From NCBI GenBank assembly GCA_013043915.1, contig JABEVH010000108.1, positions 1 to 20,206 of the forward strand: a DNA stretch of 20,206 nucleotides. The letters run 5' to 3'. The stretch is from Pseudomonadales bacterium (GTDB taxonomy: Bacteria; Pseudomonadota; Gammaproteobacteria; Pseudomonadales; Moraxellaceae). Positions 1 through 6,597 of this stretch are shown here, piece after piece; positions within the stretch are counted from its first letter, which is position 1; every line of letters begins with the position of its first letter. The notes below the pieces were generated by a model. It was not told where the DNA came from. It saw only the letters and a program-made list of their open reading frames with translations, and searched no databases. The translations under genes were made by a program, and so were the position numbers.

Positions 1-674
1 ACCCTAGCTATCCACTATGGCGCATCGACCGCGATGCCGTTCGCACCCAACAGGCACTGCAACAAGTGCTCGATAAAGTACATCGCAATGAACCAGGCAT
101 TCTGTTAGGCACCCAAATGTTAGCCAAAGGACACCACTTTGCAGCCGTCGGTTTGGTGGTCATCGTAGATGCCGACTCCGGCCTTTTCAGTGCAGACTTC
201 CGTGGACCTGAACGCTGTGTACAGATGATCGAACAGGTTGCAGGTCGCGCTGGCAGAGCAGGTCAGGCGGGTGAAGTCCTGCTGCAGACCCATGAGCCTG
301 AGCACCCCTTGCTGAATACTTTGCTTCAGCAAGGATATTCTGCCCTTGCCCGCCAACTGCTTAAAGAGCGTCAATCCCTGCAGCTTCCCCCCTGGTCCTA
401 CCAAGCCCTATTGCATGCACAAAGCAACCATCGTGATGCCACGATAGCGTTCTTAAAACAAATACACGACATCATGACTGAAGCTAGTCCCTATGGTCCG
501 ATCATGGCTCCCATTGAGAAAAAAGCAGGACTTTTTCGTGCGCATCTCTTGCTGCAGTCAACAACGAGAGCGACTCTACATGCTGCCTTGGAACGCCTCA
601 ATGGACCAGATGCCCCTATACTTCCCGGCCGAGTTCGCTGGTGGCTTGATGTGGACCCCCAGGATTTACTATGA
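1..674 (+). CDS. priA: Primosomal replication restart helicase PriA, C-terminal part (5' end outside window)
   Basis: PriA is the 3'-to-5' DNA helicase that reloads the replisome at stalled forks. The frame is open from base 3 to the TGA at 672-674, giving about 223 C-terminal residues; the gene begins upstream of the window. The visible part covers the late helicase motifs: GTQMLAKGHHF (motif V region), VDADSGLFSADFRGPER, then QVAGRAGRAG (motif VI with its arginines). It is followed by the family's C-terminal domain (EVLLQTHEPEHPLL, LQLPPWS) and the typical ending WWLDVDPQDLL. The zinc-binding cysteines and Walker A are not in the window. A GTG at 66 lies within the continuous frame and is not the true start. 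The downstream gap holds a structured repeat and then argS, the order I recall from Pseudomonas. Identification is secure; only completeness is unknown. Confidence 0.96.
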   Translation, partial: PSYPLWRIDRDAVRTQQALQQVLDKVHRNEPGILLGTQMLAKGHHFAAVGLVVIVDADSGLFSADFRGPERCVQMIEQVAGRAGRAGQAGEVLLQTHEPEHPLLNTLLQQGYSALARQLLKERQSLQLPPWSYQALLHAQSNHRDATIAFLKQIHDIMTEASPYGPIMAPIEKKAGLFRAHLLLQSTTRATLHAALERLNGPDAPILPGRVRWWLDVDPQDLL

Positions 675-794
675 GGTCCCTTGTAATAATACTGTTCTGC
701 ATGGTGCCTATGCGATAACTCCTTTACAATACACGATCTTGTGACATCCGACCTGCATTGCCTTGATGGCAAGGACTCGGTAGGTTTTAGACCG
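675..794. other. Non-coding spacer between priA and the first structured element
   Basis: No coding sequence is supported here. Two small hairpins are visible: TTGCC/GGCAA with a 5-nt loop at 758-772, and CGGT/ACCG at 778-781/791-794, which ends exactly where the sequence shared with the second element begins (TTAACTA at 795). A TACAAT at 725-730 resembles a -10 box, but no convincing -35 lies at the right distance. The sequence has no counterpart upstream of the second copy, so it appears to be outside the repeat, or to be its variable 5' part. Confidence 0.5.
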
Positions 795-1025
795 TTAACT
801 AACCAAGCCTGACCCTGAAAAGATCGGGGCCTATGGTAAGGGTGACTTGAGTCGGGTTGAAACGAACAAGACTCGGCGTTACAAGCGTTCTTACGGGTTG
901 GCTGTCGGAAAAACCGGCACCTATTAACTCTGATAGCTAACTATAGGAGGGAGCGAGAAAAAAGGCAGCTAACGCAGGCGCCATCCCTTCTTGCCTTAAA
1001 AGGCAGGGTTTCTCGCGTAACTTTG
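795..1025 (+). ncRNA. Structured repeat RNA element, copy A (231 nt); HEARO/IscB-omega-RNA-like candidate
   Basis: This non-coding element nearly fills the priA-argS gap and is repeated at 6598-6906. The shared parts are a 25-nt 5' block (TTAACTA to CCCTGAA, 23 of 25 identical) and a 3' core from 854 to 1025, about 85-90% identical by eye. Helices I can draw are ACCC 812-815 with GGGT 854-857; GTTC/GGGT 887-890/895-898; GTCGG/CCGGC 904-908/914-918; ATAG/CTAT 933-936/941-944; GCGAGAAA/TTTCTCGC 953-960/1009-1016 (8 bp); and CTTGCCT/AGGCAGG 990-996/1001-1007. GGAGGGA 946-952 can pair with TCCCTTC 984-990 across the 8-bp helix, making a pseudoknot. The element ends at CTTTG followed by ATGA (1026-1029), as does copy B. 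HEARO (the RNA of IscB-type elements) is my best match from memory of its general architecture. The family name is inference; the structured repeat itself is directly seen. Confidence 0.8.
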
Positions 1026-1050
1026 ATGATTTTTATTTTCTGAGATACTG

Positions 1051-2826
1051 ATGAAACAACGAATACATGACCTTCTTCAAGCAGCCCTGATCCAGCTTCA
1101 AGCTCAAGGTAAAGTTCCGGTCGATTTTGCTCCTCAGATTCTTGTGGAACGTTGCCGTGACCGCGCTCACGGTGACTGGGCAACCAACTTGGCCATGATT
1201 TCAGCAAAAGTTGCAGGCCTACGCCCTCGTGATATGGCTGAGCAGATTGTCAGTGCATTGCCCCATGACACCAGTGTCCAGAAAATAGATATCGCAGGCC
1301 CCGGTTTCATCAATATCACGGTCGATGAGCAGTCTGAACTGGCAGCCCTTCCTATCATCCTTCAGCAAGGGGAACGCTTTGGACACAGCCAACGAGGCGC
1401 GGGACAGTTACTGCAAGTTGAATTTGTGTCTGCCAATCCAACTTCCTCCCTGCATGTAGGCCATGGCCGTGGCGCAGCCTATGGCATGACGGTAGCCAAT
1501 CTTCTGGAAAGTCAGGGCTACCGTGTAGATCGCGAATACTACGTCAATGATGCAGGCCGGCAGATGGACATCCTGGCGACCAGCACATTCTTGCGCTACC
1601 TGGAGCTATGCGGCGAACTGCTTGCGTTTCCTTCTAATGGTTACCGCGGCGACTATGTCATGGATATGGCAAGAGTGATTCAAACGCAACATGGCGACAT
1701 CTTTAGGCATAGTAGTGCTGAAATATTTGCAGGGGCGGCTATCGATGAACAACGCGATGCACAAGGTGAGATCGTAGGTGGTGATAAAGAAGCCCATATT
1801 GATGACCTGATTGCCGCTGCACGCCGTAGTTTGGGAACGAGCTCCTACGGTGTGTTTTTCTCAACAGCTCTTGATACTATCCTAGATGACATCCGTGATG
1901 ACTTGGCCGAGTTCGGCGTATCATTCAAGCGCTGGTACTCAGAAAAATCTCTGGTCGATAGCGGTGCCTTGCCGCGCGCCTTGGAACGCCTTCAGCAAGC
2001 AGGGGCCACGTATACACAAGGGGGCGCACTATGGTTTCGCTCCACGAACTATGGCGATGACAAGGATCGCGTTTTAGTTCGTGATAATGGCCAAACCACC
2101 TATTTTGCCTCTGACGTGGCCTATCACCTCGATAAGTTTGAGCGTGGATATCAGCATGTCATCAATATCTGGGGAGCTGATCACCACGGATATATTGTGC
2201 GCGTTACTGCGGCCTTACAGGCACTGGGTATCGACCCTTCCCGCCTGGAAGTACGCCTGGTTCAATTTGTATCCTTGTGGCGTGGTAGTGAACAGGTGCC
2301 CATGAGTTCGCGTTCCGGGCAATTTATTACGCTACGCGAACTACGCCAGGAAGTAGGCAATGATGCTGCTCGTTTTTACTACATCACGCGAAAATCTGAA
2401 CAACATATCGACTTCGATCTTCAGCTGGCCACTTCACAGAGCAAGGACAATCCTGTCTATTACATTCAATATGCCCACGCTCGTGTCTGTTCGGTTCGAA
2501 AAAGACTGACTGAGCTGGGCTATAGCTTTGATGCTTGCAGCGTCGACCTGAGTGCATTAAATACCGATGCAGAGCATGAACTTGCCCAGTTTTTACTTAA
2601 TTTTCCTGAAGTGGTCAACCGAGCTACCGAAGACCGAGAGCCCCATCAGCTAGCCAACTATTTACGCGAAGCAGCCGCTGCATTTCATGCTTGGTACAAC
2701 GGCACCAAGGTTCTAGTCGATGACCCTTACCTACGCCAGGCGCGCTTCATGCTGTGTGAGTGCGTGGCGCAAGTTCTCCACAATGGCTTGACCTTGCTGG
2801 GTGTTAGCGCACCCCAACATATGTAG
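1051..2826 (+). CDS. argS: Arginyl-tRNA synthetase
   Basis: This cytosolic class I synthetase charges tRNA-Arg with arginine. The 591-residue product is slightly longer than the roughly 577 residues of the E. coli enzyme. In order, it has the ArgRS N-terminal domain (residues 1-110, with GDWATNLAM and IAGPGFINI), the HIGH motif as HVGHGRGAAYG at 135, and the catalytic fold with YVNDAGRQMD and WGADHHGYI. The KMSKS-equivalent is the degenerate MSSRSGQ at 418, normal for this family. The C-terminal anticodon-binding helical domain contains YYIQYAHAR and ends LTLLGVSAPQHM, close to the usual family ending. The ATG at 1051 gives the expected N-terminus, but only a weak Shine-Dalgarno (TGAG) precedes it. 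It lies 25 nt after a structured RNA element whose transcript would form its 5' leader. A SPOR-domain gene starts 8 nt downstream. Confidence 0.97.
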   Translation: MKQRIHDLLQAALIQLQAQGKVPVDFAPQILVERCRDRAHGDWATNLAMISAKVAGLRPRDMAEQIVSALPHDTSVQKIDIAGPGFINITVDEQSELAALPIILQQGERFGHSQRGAGQLLQVEFVSANPTSSLHVGHGRGAAYGMTVANLLESQGYRVDREYYVNDAGRQMDILATSTFLRYLELCGELLAFPSNGYRGDYVMDMARVIQTQHGDIFRHSSAEIFAGAAIDEQRDAQGEIVGGDKEAHIDDLIAAARRSLGTSSYGVFFSTALDTILDDIRDDLAEFGVSFKRWYSEKSLVDSGALPRALERLQQAGATYTQGGALWFRSTNYGDDKDRVLVRDNGQTTYFASDVAYHLDKFERGYQHVINIWGADHHGYIVRVTAALQALGIDPSRLEVRLVQFVSLWRGSEQVPMSSRSGQFITLRELRQEVGNDAARFYYITRKSEQHIDFDLQLATSQSKDNPVYYIQYAHARVCSVRKRLTELGYSFDACSVDLSALNTDAEHELAQFLLNFPEVVNRATEDREPHQLANYLREAAAAFHAWYNGTKVLVDDPYLRQARFMLCECVAQVLHNGLTLLGVSAPQHM

Positions 2827-2834
2827 GATTGGGT

Positions 2835-3482
2835 ATGGGTACGGCTCCTCGACAAAAAAAAACCGGTGCTTCTCCTCGTGGCACCACCAAAAGCGCAGTC
2901 ACAGGATCTGGTTCTAAATCATGGCTATGGTTATTAACTGGATTTCTTCTCGGCGCCGGCAGCGTCGCACTCTGGTTCATCGACAACCATCATGCCCAGC
3001 CTGCTAGCATCGCCTGTGGCCCTACGGGATTACCTTCAGCCAATTCAACATTAGCCTCTCAGAGCCATGAACCTGCTCCACATTTTGACTTTTACAATCT
3101 GCTGCCTGGTCAACCAGCTGTCACCAGCTCAAGCACACAGTCGTACGAAAACCAGCATGTCACGCATACACCACCGCCGCCTCCTGAGAATTCACCCCAA
3201 GCGGGTACCGTCAATTCAGCCTCACCACATAATCCTCCGAGTACGCCAAGTTCCTATGCCTTGCAGTGTGGATCGTTTGCAACGTTAGCTGAGGCTGATA
3301 GCCGACGCGCTGCCATCATCATGCTTGGTTTCAGTGCTGAAGTTCATCCCGCAAAAATTGCCAATAATCAAGCCCGTTACCGGGTCATGGTAGGTCCTTT
3401 TGTCGATCACCAGAAAGCTGCGTTTGCCATTCACCAGCTCAGCCGACATGGTCTTGCCAGCATTCTTGTCAAAAAAGGTTGA
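2835..3482 (+). CDS. SPOR-domain membrane-anchored protein
   Basis: This is probably an inner-membrane, septum-associated protein whose C-terminal SPOR domain would bind denuded peptidoglycan glycans. The ATG at 2835 is preferred over a TTG at 2829 because AGGA (2825-2828) is well placed for it; the protein is then 215 residues. The layout is a basic cytoplasmic N-terminus (residues 1-28), one transmembrane segment (SWLWLLTGFLLGAGSVALWFI, about 29-49), a low-complexity periplasmic linker rich in Pro, Ser, Thr and His (about 50-135), then a SPOR domain (about 138-213, YALQCGSFATLAEADSRRA and YRVMVGPF). It sits between argS and hslV, as does a SPOR protein in Pseudomonas. It resembles FtsN in topology, but I would not assign FtsN function from this. 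It probably shares a transcript with argS. Confidence 0.88.
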   Translation: MGTAPRQKKTGASPRGTTKSAVTGSGSKSWLWLLTGFLLGAGSVALWFIDNHHAQPASIACGPTGLPSANSTLASQSHEPAPHFDFYNLLPGQPAVTSSSTQSYENQHVTHTPPPPPENSPQAGTVNSASPHNPPSTPSSYALQCGSFATLAEADSRRAAIIMLGFSAEVHPAKIANNQARYRVMVGPFVDHQKAAFAIHQLSRHGLASILVKKG

Positions 3483-3505
3483 GATTATCAATCTAGCCCC
3501 CACAT
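3478..3505 (+). promoter_or_regulatory. Possible sigma-32-like heat-shock promoter for hslVU
   Basis: GTTGAG at 3478-3483 resembles the CTTGAA -35 of RpoH-type promoters. CCCCCACAT at 3497-3505, 13 nt further on, resembles the CCCCAT-type -10. Position and target gene (hslV, heat-shock locus V) fit, but both boxes are imperfect and this is a reading by eye. Confidence 0.3.
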
Positions 3506-3525
3506 AGGCTGGACCCCCGATGTGG
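3500..3525 (+). promoter_or_regulatory. hslV: Hairpin overlapping the hslV ribosome binding site
   Basis: CCACAT (3500-3505) is the perfect reverse complement of ATGTGG (3520-3525), with a 14-nt loop. The 3' arm includes the GG of GGAG (3524-3527), the Shine-Dalgarno for the hslV ATG at 3537. If transcribed from upstream, the 6-bp stem could partly mask ribosome access. The stem is short and its stability was not calculated. Confidence 0.35.
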
Positions 3526-3536
3526 AGATACAGACC

Positions 3537-4067
3537 ATGACAACCATCGTTGCCGTGAGGCGCGAAGGCCAGGTGGTACTTGGCGGTGATGGCCAAGTAT
3601 CACAAGGACAGACCATCATGAAGGGCAATGCCCGTAAAGTAAGGCGTCTCTATCATGACCAGGTTCTCGCAGGTTTTGCTGGCGGCACGGCAGATGCTTT
3701 CACCTTGTTTGAGCGTTTTGAGGCCAAGCTGGAAAAACACCAGGGACAACTGGTTCGTTCAGCCGTCGAACTAGCTAAAGACTGGCGCACTGACCGCATG
3801 CTGCGCCGTCTTGAAGCACTTCTGGTTGTTGTGAGTCGCGACAGCATGCTCATTATCACCGGCAATGGCGATGTTATCGAACCTGAGCATGATATCGTGG
3901 CCGTAGGATCAGGAGGCCACTATGCCCTGGCAGCTGGACGCGCTTTGCTTGCCCACACTGAACTACAAGCACGCACCATCGTTGAAGAAAGCCTGCGGAT
4001 TGCAGCGGACATCTGCGTTTATACCAACCACAGTGTAACGATTGAGGAGTTGGAGATTAATTCATGA
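3537..4067 (+). CDS. hslV: ATP-dependent protease HslUV (ClpQY), peptidase subunit HslV
   Basis: HslV is the threonine peptidase of the HslUV complex, a cytosolic heat-shock protease forming two stacked hexamers. Starting at ATG 3537, with GGAG at 3524-3527, gives MTTIVAVRR. After removal of Met the catalytic Thr is exposed, and the length is 176 residues, equal to E. coli HslV. A GTG at 3522 would add MEIQT in front and block the nucleophile, so it is rejected. Recognisable segments are GGDGQVSQGQTIMKGNARKVRRL, AGFAGGTADAFTLFERFE, ELAKDWRTDRMLRRLEALL, ITGNGDVIEPE, AVGSGGHYALAAARALL-like and DICVYTNH. The stop codon overlaps the hslU start (ATGA at 4064-4067), showing translational coupling to its ATPase partner. 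Confidence 0.98.
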   Translation: MTTIVAVRREGQVVLGGDGQVSQGQTIMKGNARKVRRLYHDQVLAGFAGGTADAFTLFERFEAKLEKHQGQLVRSAVELAKDWRTDRMLRRLEALLVVVSRDSMLIITGNGDVIEPEHDIVAVGSGGHYALAAGRALLAHTELQARTIVEESLRIAADICVYTNHSVTIEELEINS

Positions 4068-5398
4068 GTAATATGACGCCTCAGGAAATCGTACATGAAC
4101 TTGACCGACATATTATCGGTCAATCAGCTGCAAAACGTGCTGTGGCTATCGCCCTGCGTAATCGTTGGCGACGAATGCAGCTTGATGAATCAGCTCGCCA
4201 GGAAATCGTTCCCAAAAATATTCTCATGATTGGCCCCACCGGTGTAGGTAAAACAGAAATTGCCAGACGCCTTGCTCGCCTTACACATGCTCCCTTCATT
4301 AAAGTGGAAGCCACTAAATTCACTGAGGTGGGTTATGTCGGGCGCGATGTGGAAACCATCATTCGTGACCTCGTTGATCTGGCTATCAAGGAACAGCGTC
4401 AGCTGCATATGTCTGCCGTCAGTGATCAGGCACATGAACGCGCCGAAGAGCGTATTCTTGATGCCCTCTTGCGACCTGCCCGAGACAGCTCCGGCACAGT
4501 TTCTGACGAACATGACAGCACTCGACAAGTTTTGAAGCGCAAGCTCAGAAACGCTGAGCTCGATGAACGAGAAGTAGAAATTGAGGTCCCTCTGAATATA
4601 GGGGTCGAAATCATGGCTCCTCCAGGCATGGAAGACATGAGTTCCCAACTCCAAGGGCTGTTTAGCCATTTGGGCCGTTCGCGCACGCAAAGCCGGCGCA
4701 TGAAAGTACGGGATGCCTTAAAACGGCTGCAGGAAGATGAAGCTGCCCAACTGATCAACGATGAACAAATCAAGGTACTGGCGCTACAGTCCGTGGAACA
4801 AAATGGTATCGTGTTCCTGGATGAGATTGACAAGGTTTGCCGGCGCGGCGAGGTTAGCGGTGCTGATGTATCGCGGGAAGGAGTGCAACGAGATCTACTT
4901 CCCCTTATAGAAGGCTGTTCGGTTAATACCAAACACGGCATGGTGCGTACAGACCATATACTGTTTATTGCCTCTGGGGCTTTTCATCTAGCTAAACCCT
5001 CCGACCTGATACCTGAGCTTCAGGGACGATTGCCCATACGGGTAGAAATGAATGCACTAACTCCCGATGATTTTCAGCGCATACTCACCGAGCCACATTT
5101 CTCGCTAACGGAACAGTATGTTGCCTTGCTCAAGGCAGAAGGACTCAATATCACCTTCAGCCAGGACTGTATTGAGCGACTAGCTAAAGTAGCCTGGCAG
5201 GTCAATGAACGCACGGAGAATATCGGTGCTCGCCGCCTGCATACGGTCCTTGAAAAACTATTGGAAGACATCTCGTTTGGAGCGGCAGCCCTGGCGCAGG
5301 AGTATCATGGCCGTGACCTGACCATCACTGCAGAGGATGTTGAACGCCAACTCGGTGACTTGGTGCGTGATGATGACCTGAGCCGGTTTATCCTGTGA
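4064..5398 (+). CDS. hslU: ATP-dependent protease HslUV, ATPase subunit HslU
   Basis: HslU is an AAA+ unfoldase that feeds substrates into HslV and activates it. The 444-residue length matches E. coli (443). The N-terminus has TPQEIVHELDRHIIGQ, then Walker A GPTGVGKT at 57-64. The pore-loop region follows as TEVGYVGRDVE (the GYVG loop). A family-specific I-domain occupies about 110-240 and includes GVEIMAPPGMEDMSSQL. Walker B is IVFLDEIDK at about 249, with sensor and arginine-finger regions in SREGVQRDLLPLIEG and PELQGRLPIRVE. NERTENIGARRLHTVLE is followed by the invariant C-terminal tail LSRFIL, which docks into HslV. It overlaps hslV by 4 nt, and its own stop overlaps the next gene's GTG start. 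Confidence 0.98.
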   Translation: MSNMTPQEIVHELDRHIIGQSAAKRAVAIALRNRWRRMQLDESARQEIVPKNILMIGPTGVGKTEIARRLARLTHAPFIKVEATKFTEVGYVGRDVETIIRDLVDLAIKEQRQLHMSAVSDQAHERAEERILDALLRPARDSSGTVSDEHDSTRQVLKRKLRNAELDEREVEIEVPLNIGVEIMAPPGMEDMSSQLQGLFSHLGRSRTQSRRMKVRDALKRLQEDEAAQLINDEQIKVLALQSVEQNGIVFLDEIDKVCRRGEVSGADVSREGVQRDLLPLIEGCSVNTKHGMVRTDHILFIASGAFHLAKPSDLIPELQGRLPIRVEMNALTPDDFQRILTEPHFSLTEQYVALLKAEGLNITFSQDCIERLAKVAWQVNERTENIGARRLHTVLEKLLEDISFGAAALAQEYHGRDLTITAEDVERQLGDLVRDDDLSRFIL

Positions 5399-5727
5399 AA
5401 CCCCTAGCTGTGGAGTACCGCCGAGCCGAGCGCATACTCTGCCTGGACTATGGCCATGAGCAGCAATACACCTTGCCTGCTGAGTTTTTGCGGGTGCATT
5501 CGCCCTCTGCTGAAGTACAAGGACACGGTGGAAGCGGTGGTATTCTGCCTCTTCATAAACAGGATATCACTATCACCACCATGGAGCCTTGCGGTTTTTA
5601 TGCGTTGAGGCTTCATTTTTCCGATGGACATGCCAGTGGTCTTTATACTTGGGATTATTTGCTTTATCTGGCTAAAAACCAAGATCAGCTTTGGCAAGAC
5701 TACATCAGAGATGCGAAACAGCCCTGA
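5395..5727 (+). CDS. DUF971-family small protein (gamma-butyrobetaine hydroxylase-like N-terminal domain)
   Basis: This 110-residue protein consists of a single DUF971 domain, the fold also found at the N-terminus of gamma-butyrobetaine hydroxylases. Visible features are the opening VEYRRAERILCLDYGHEQQYTLPAEFLRVHSPSAEVQGHG and the ending YALRLHFSDGHASGLYTWDYLLYLA, both typical of the family. No enzymatic domain follows, so it is the stand-alone form. Its biochemical role is not established; some relatives are linked to iron-sulphur protein maturation, but nothing here tests that. Translation appears to start at GTG 5395, overlapping the hslU stop by 4 nt. Stand-alone DUF971 genes directly after hslU are common in gamma- and betaproteobacteria. 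Confidence 0.9.
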   Translation: MKPLAVEYRRAERILCLDYGHEQQYTLPAEFLRVHSPSAEVQGHGGSGGILPLHKQDITITTMEPCGFYALRLHFSDGHASGLYTWDYLLYLAKNQDQLWQDYIRDAKQP

Positions 5728-5730
5728 GAC

Positions 5731-5739
5731 TGTTAAAAT
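5731..5739 (+). promoter_or_regulatory. Possible extended -10 promoter element
   Basis: TGTTAAAAT fits an extended -10 (TG-n-TAAAAT) just after the DUF971 stop and upstream of the following gene's candidate starts at 5769, 5775 and 5826. No clear -35 is present at the normal distance. Confidence 0.28.
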
Positions 5740-5768
5740 GCGCACCGCCCGATCTTCAGGTACATGTT

Positions 5769-6518
5769 ATGTCGATGGAACATCCCAATTTGCACCTGGT
5801 CAAACCGCGCAGCGGCAAGAACAGCATGAGTACAGCTGATATTCTGCGCGAAGAAATTGCTCAATTTCGTAACTGGCGGTGCCACCATGATGAAGCATTC
5901 AATCAACACTTCATCAAACTGCAGGTATGGCAAGTTGAACGCCTTAAGCGTACCCATGCCAATCTACTGGCTGATTCACGTTACTGTGCAGCTACTCAGT
6001 TTTTCCTGACTGAAATGTACGGTGGTCTTGATCTGACTGAATTGGCTAATGAGGTGGAGCGAGCCTTACCCTTAGCCTCCAAACTTCTTCCCGACTCAGT
6101 ATTGCGAACATCCGGCATTGCCTTGGAACTTAACTCGCTAACCGGCGAGCTCGATCAGCGCATGACTGAAATCCTGTTTGAAGAACTCAAGGTAGAAGAC
6201 ATTACAAATGAAACCTATTGTGATGCCTACCGCCGCACGAGTCACCAGGAAGCACGCTACCGTCAACTGGAACTGGTTTCCCAACTAGGCCTGGGCCTGG
6301 ACAGATATGTTCGCTCGCGTGTTATCTATGCCACCTTCAAACTAGCCATTCGCCCTGCCCACATGGCTGGACTCGGTGGCCTGTATGACTTCTTGGAGAA
6401 GGGTTTCGCGGTCATGCGCCCCATGGGTTCGGCTGCAGAGTTTATCCATCGTTTTGCCGATGTTGAGCGCAACATCTCCGACAAAATCCTGCAGAGCCAC
6501 CCAGAGCCCTTTGCCTGA
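5769..6518 (+). CDS. Conserved uncharacterised protein with FFL-x-x-(M/L)-Y-G motif
   Basis: The function is unknown. The frame is open from 5691, but the beginning overlaps DUF971. Plausible starts are ATG 5769 (weak CAGG upstream), ATG 5775 and ATG 5826 (MSTADILREEIAQF). The conserved-looking part begins only after the last, so the true start may be 5826, giving 230 residues. The protein is soluble-looking, mostly helical and has no signal peptide. It contains KLQVWQVERLKRTHANLL, then SRYCAATQFFLTEMYGGLDL, LNSLTGELDQRM, AYRRTSHQEARYRQLELV and LGGLYDFLEKGFAVMRPMGSAAEFI. I recognise the pattern R-Y-x-A-A-x-F-F-L-x-(D/E)-(L/M)-Y-G as that of an uncharacterised proteobacterial family sometimes called FFLEE-motif protein, but the name is from memory. 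It sits where Pseudomonas carries its pha genes between hslVU-DUF971 and ubiE. Confidence 0.75.
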   Translation: MSMEHPNLHLVKPRSGKNSMSTADILREEIAQFRNWRCHHDEAFNQHFIKLQVWQVERLKRTHANLLADSRYCAATQFFLTEMYGGLDLTELANEVERALPLASKLLPDSVLRTSGIALELNSLTGELDQRMTEILFEELKVEDITNETYCDAYRRTSHQEARYRQLELVSQLGLGLDRYVRSRVIYATFKLAIRPAHMAGLGGLYDFLEKGFAVMRPMGSAAEFIHRFADVERNISDKILQSHPEPFA

Positions 6519-6597
6519 TTTAACCTATCGGCCATCCCCGCTGGCATACTGCAGCTGTCTAGCTTAATATTCGGCAGCCTTCACGGGAGCTGCGCCA
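6519..6597 (+). promoter_or_regulatory. Spacer with candidate sigma-70 promoter upstream of element B and ubiE
   Basis: CTGGCA (6541-6546), an 18-nt spacer and TAATAT (6565-6570) make a modest sigma-70-like promoter reading toward ubiE. Initiation would fall near 6577. A hairpin GCAGC/GCTGC (6574-6578/6589-6593) then immediately precedes the conserved TTAACTA block of element B. The promoter assignment is by eye only. Confidence 0.3.

Noticed and set aside
725..730. TACAAT as a -10 box for argS
   Set aside because: No acceptable -35 hexamer is found 16-18 nt upstream, so no promoter is called.
795..1025. RNase P RNA, tmRNA, 6S RNA, or group I/II intron fragment
   Set aside because: The characteristic conserved segments of these RNAs (for example the RNase P GGAAAGTCCGGGC-type core or group II domain V) are absent, and those housekeeping RNAs are normally single-copy.
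675..1050. T-box or other amino-acid-responsive leader for argS
   Set aside because: No T-box sequence or specifier stem is visible, T-boxes are mainly found in Gram-positive bacteria, and the same element precedes ubiE, which has nothing to do with aminoacylation.
3067..3288. Alternative-frame ORF within the SPOR protein linker
   Set aside because: It overlaps the low-complexity linker in another frame, has no convincing ribosome site and no recognisable domain.
4190..4941. Long minus-strand open frames opposite hslU
   Set aside because: They lie entirely antisense to a strongly conserved gene and show no recognisable protein motifs.
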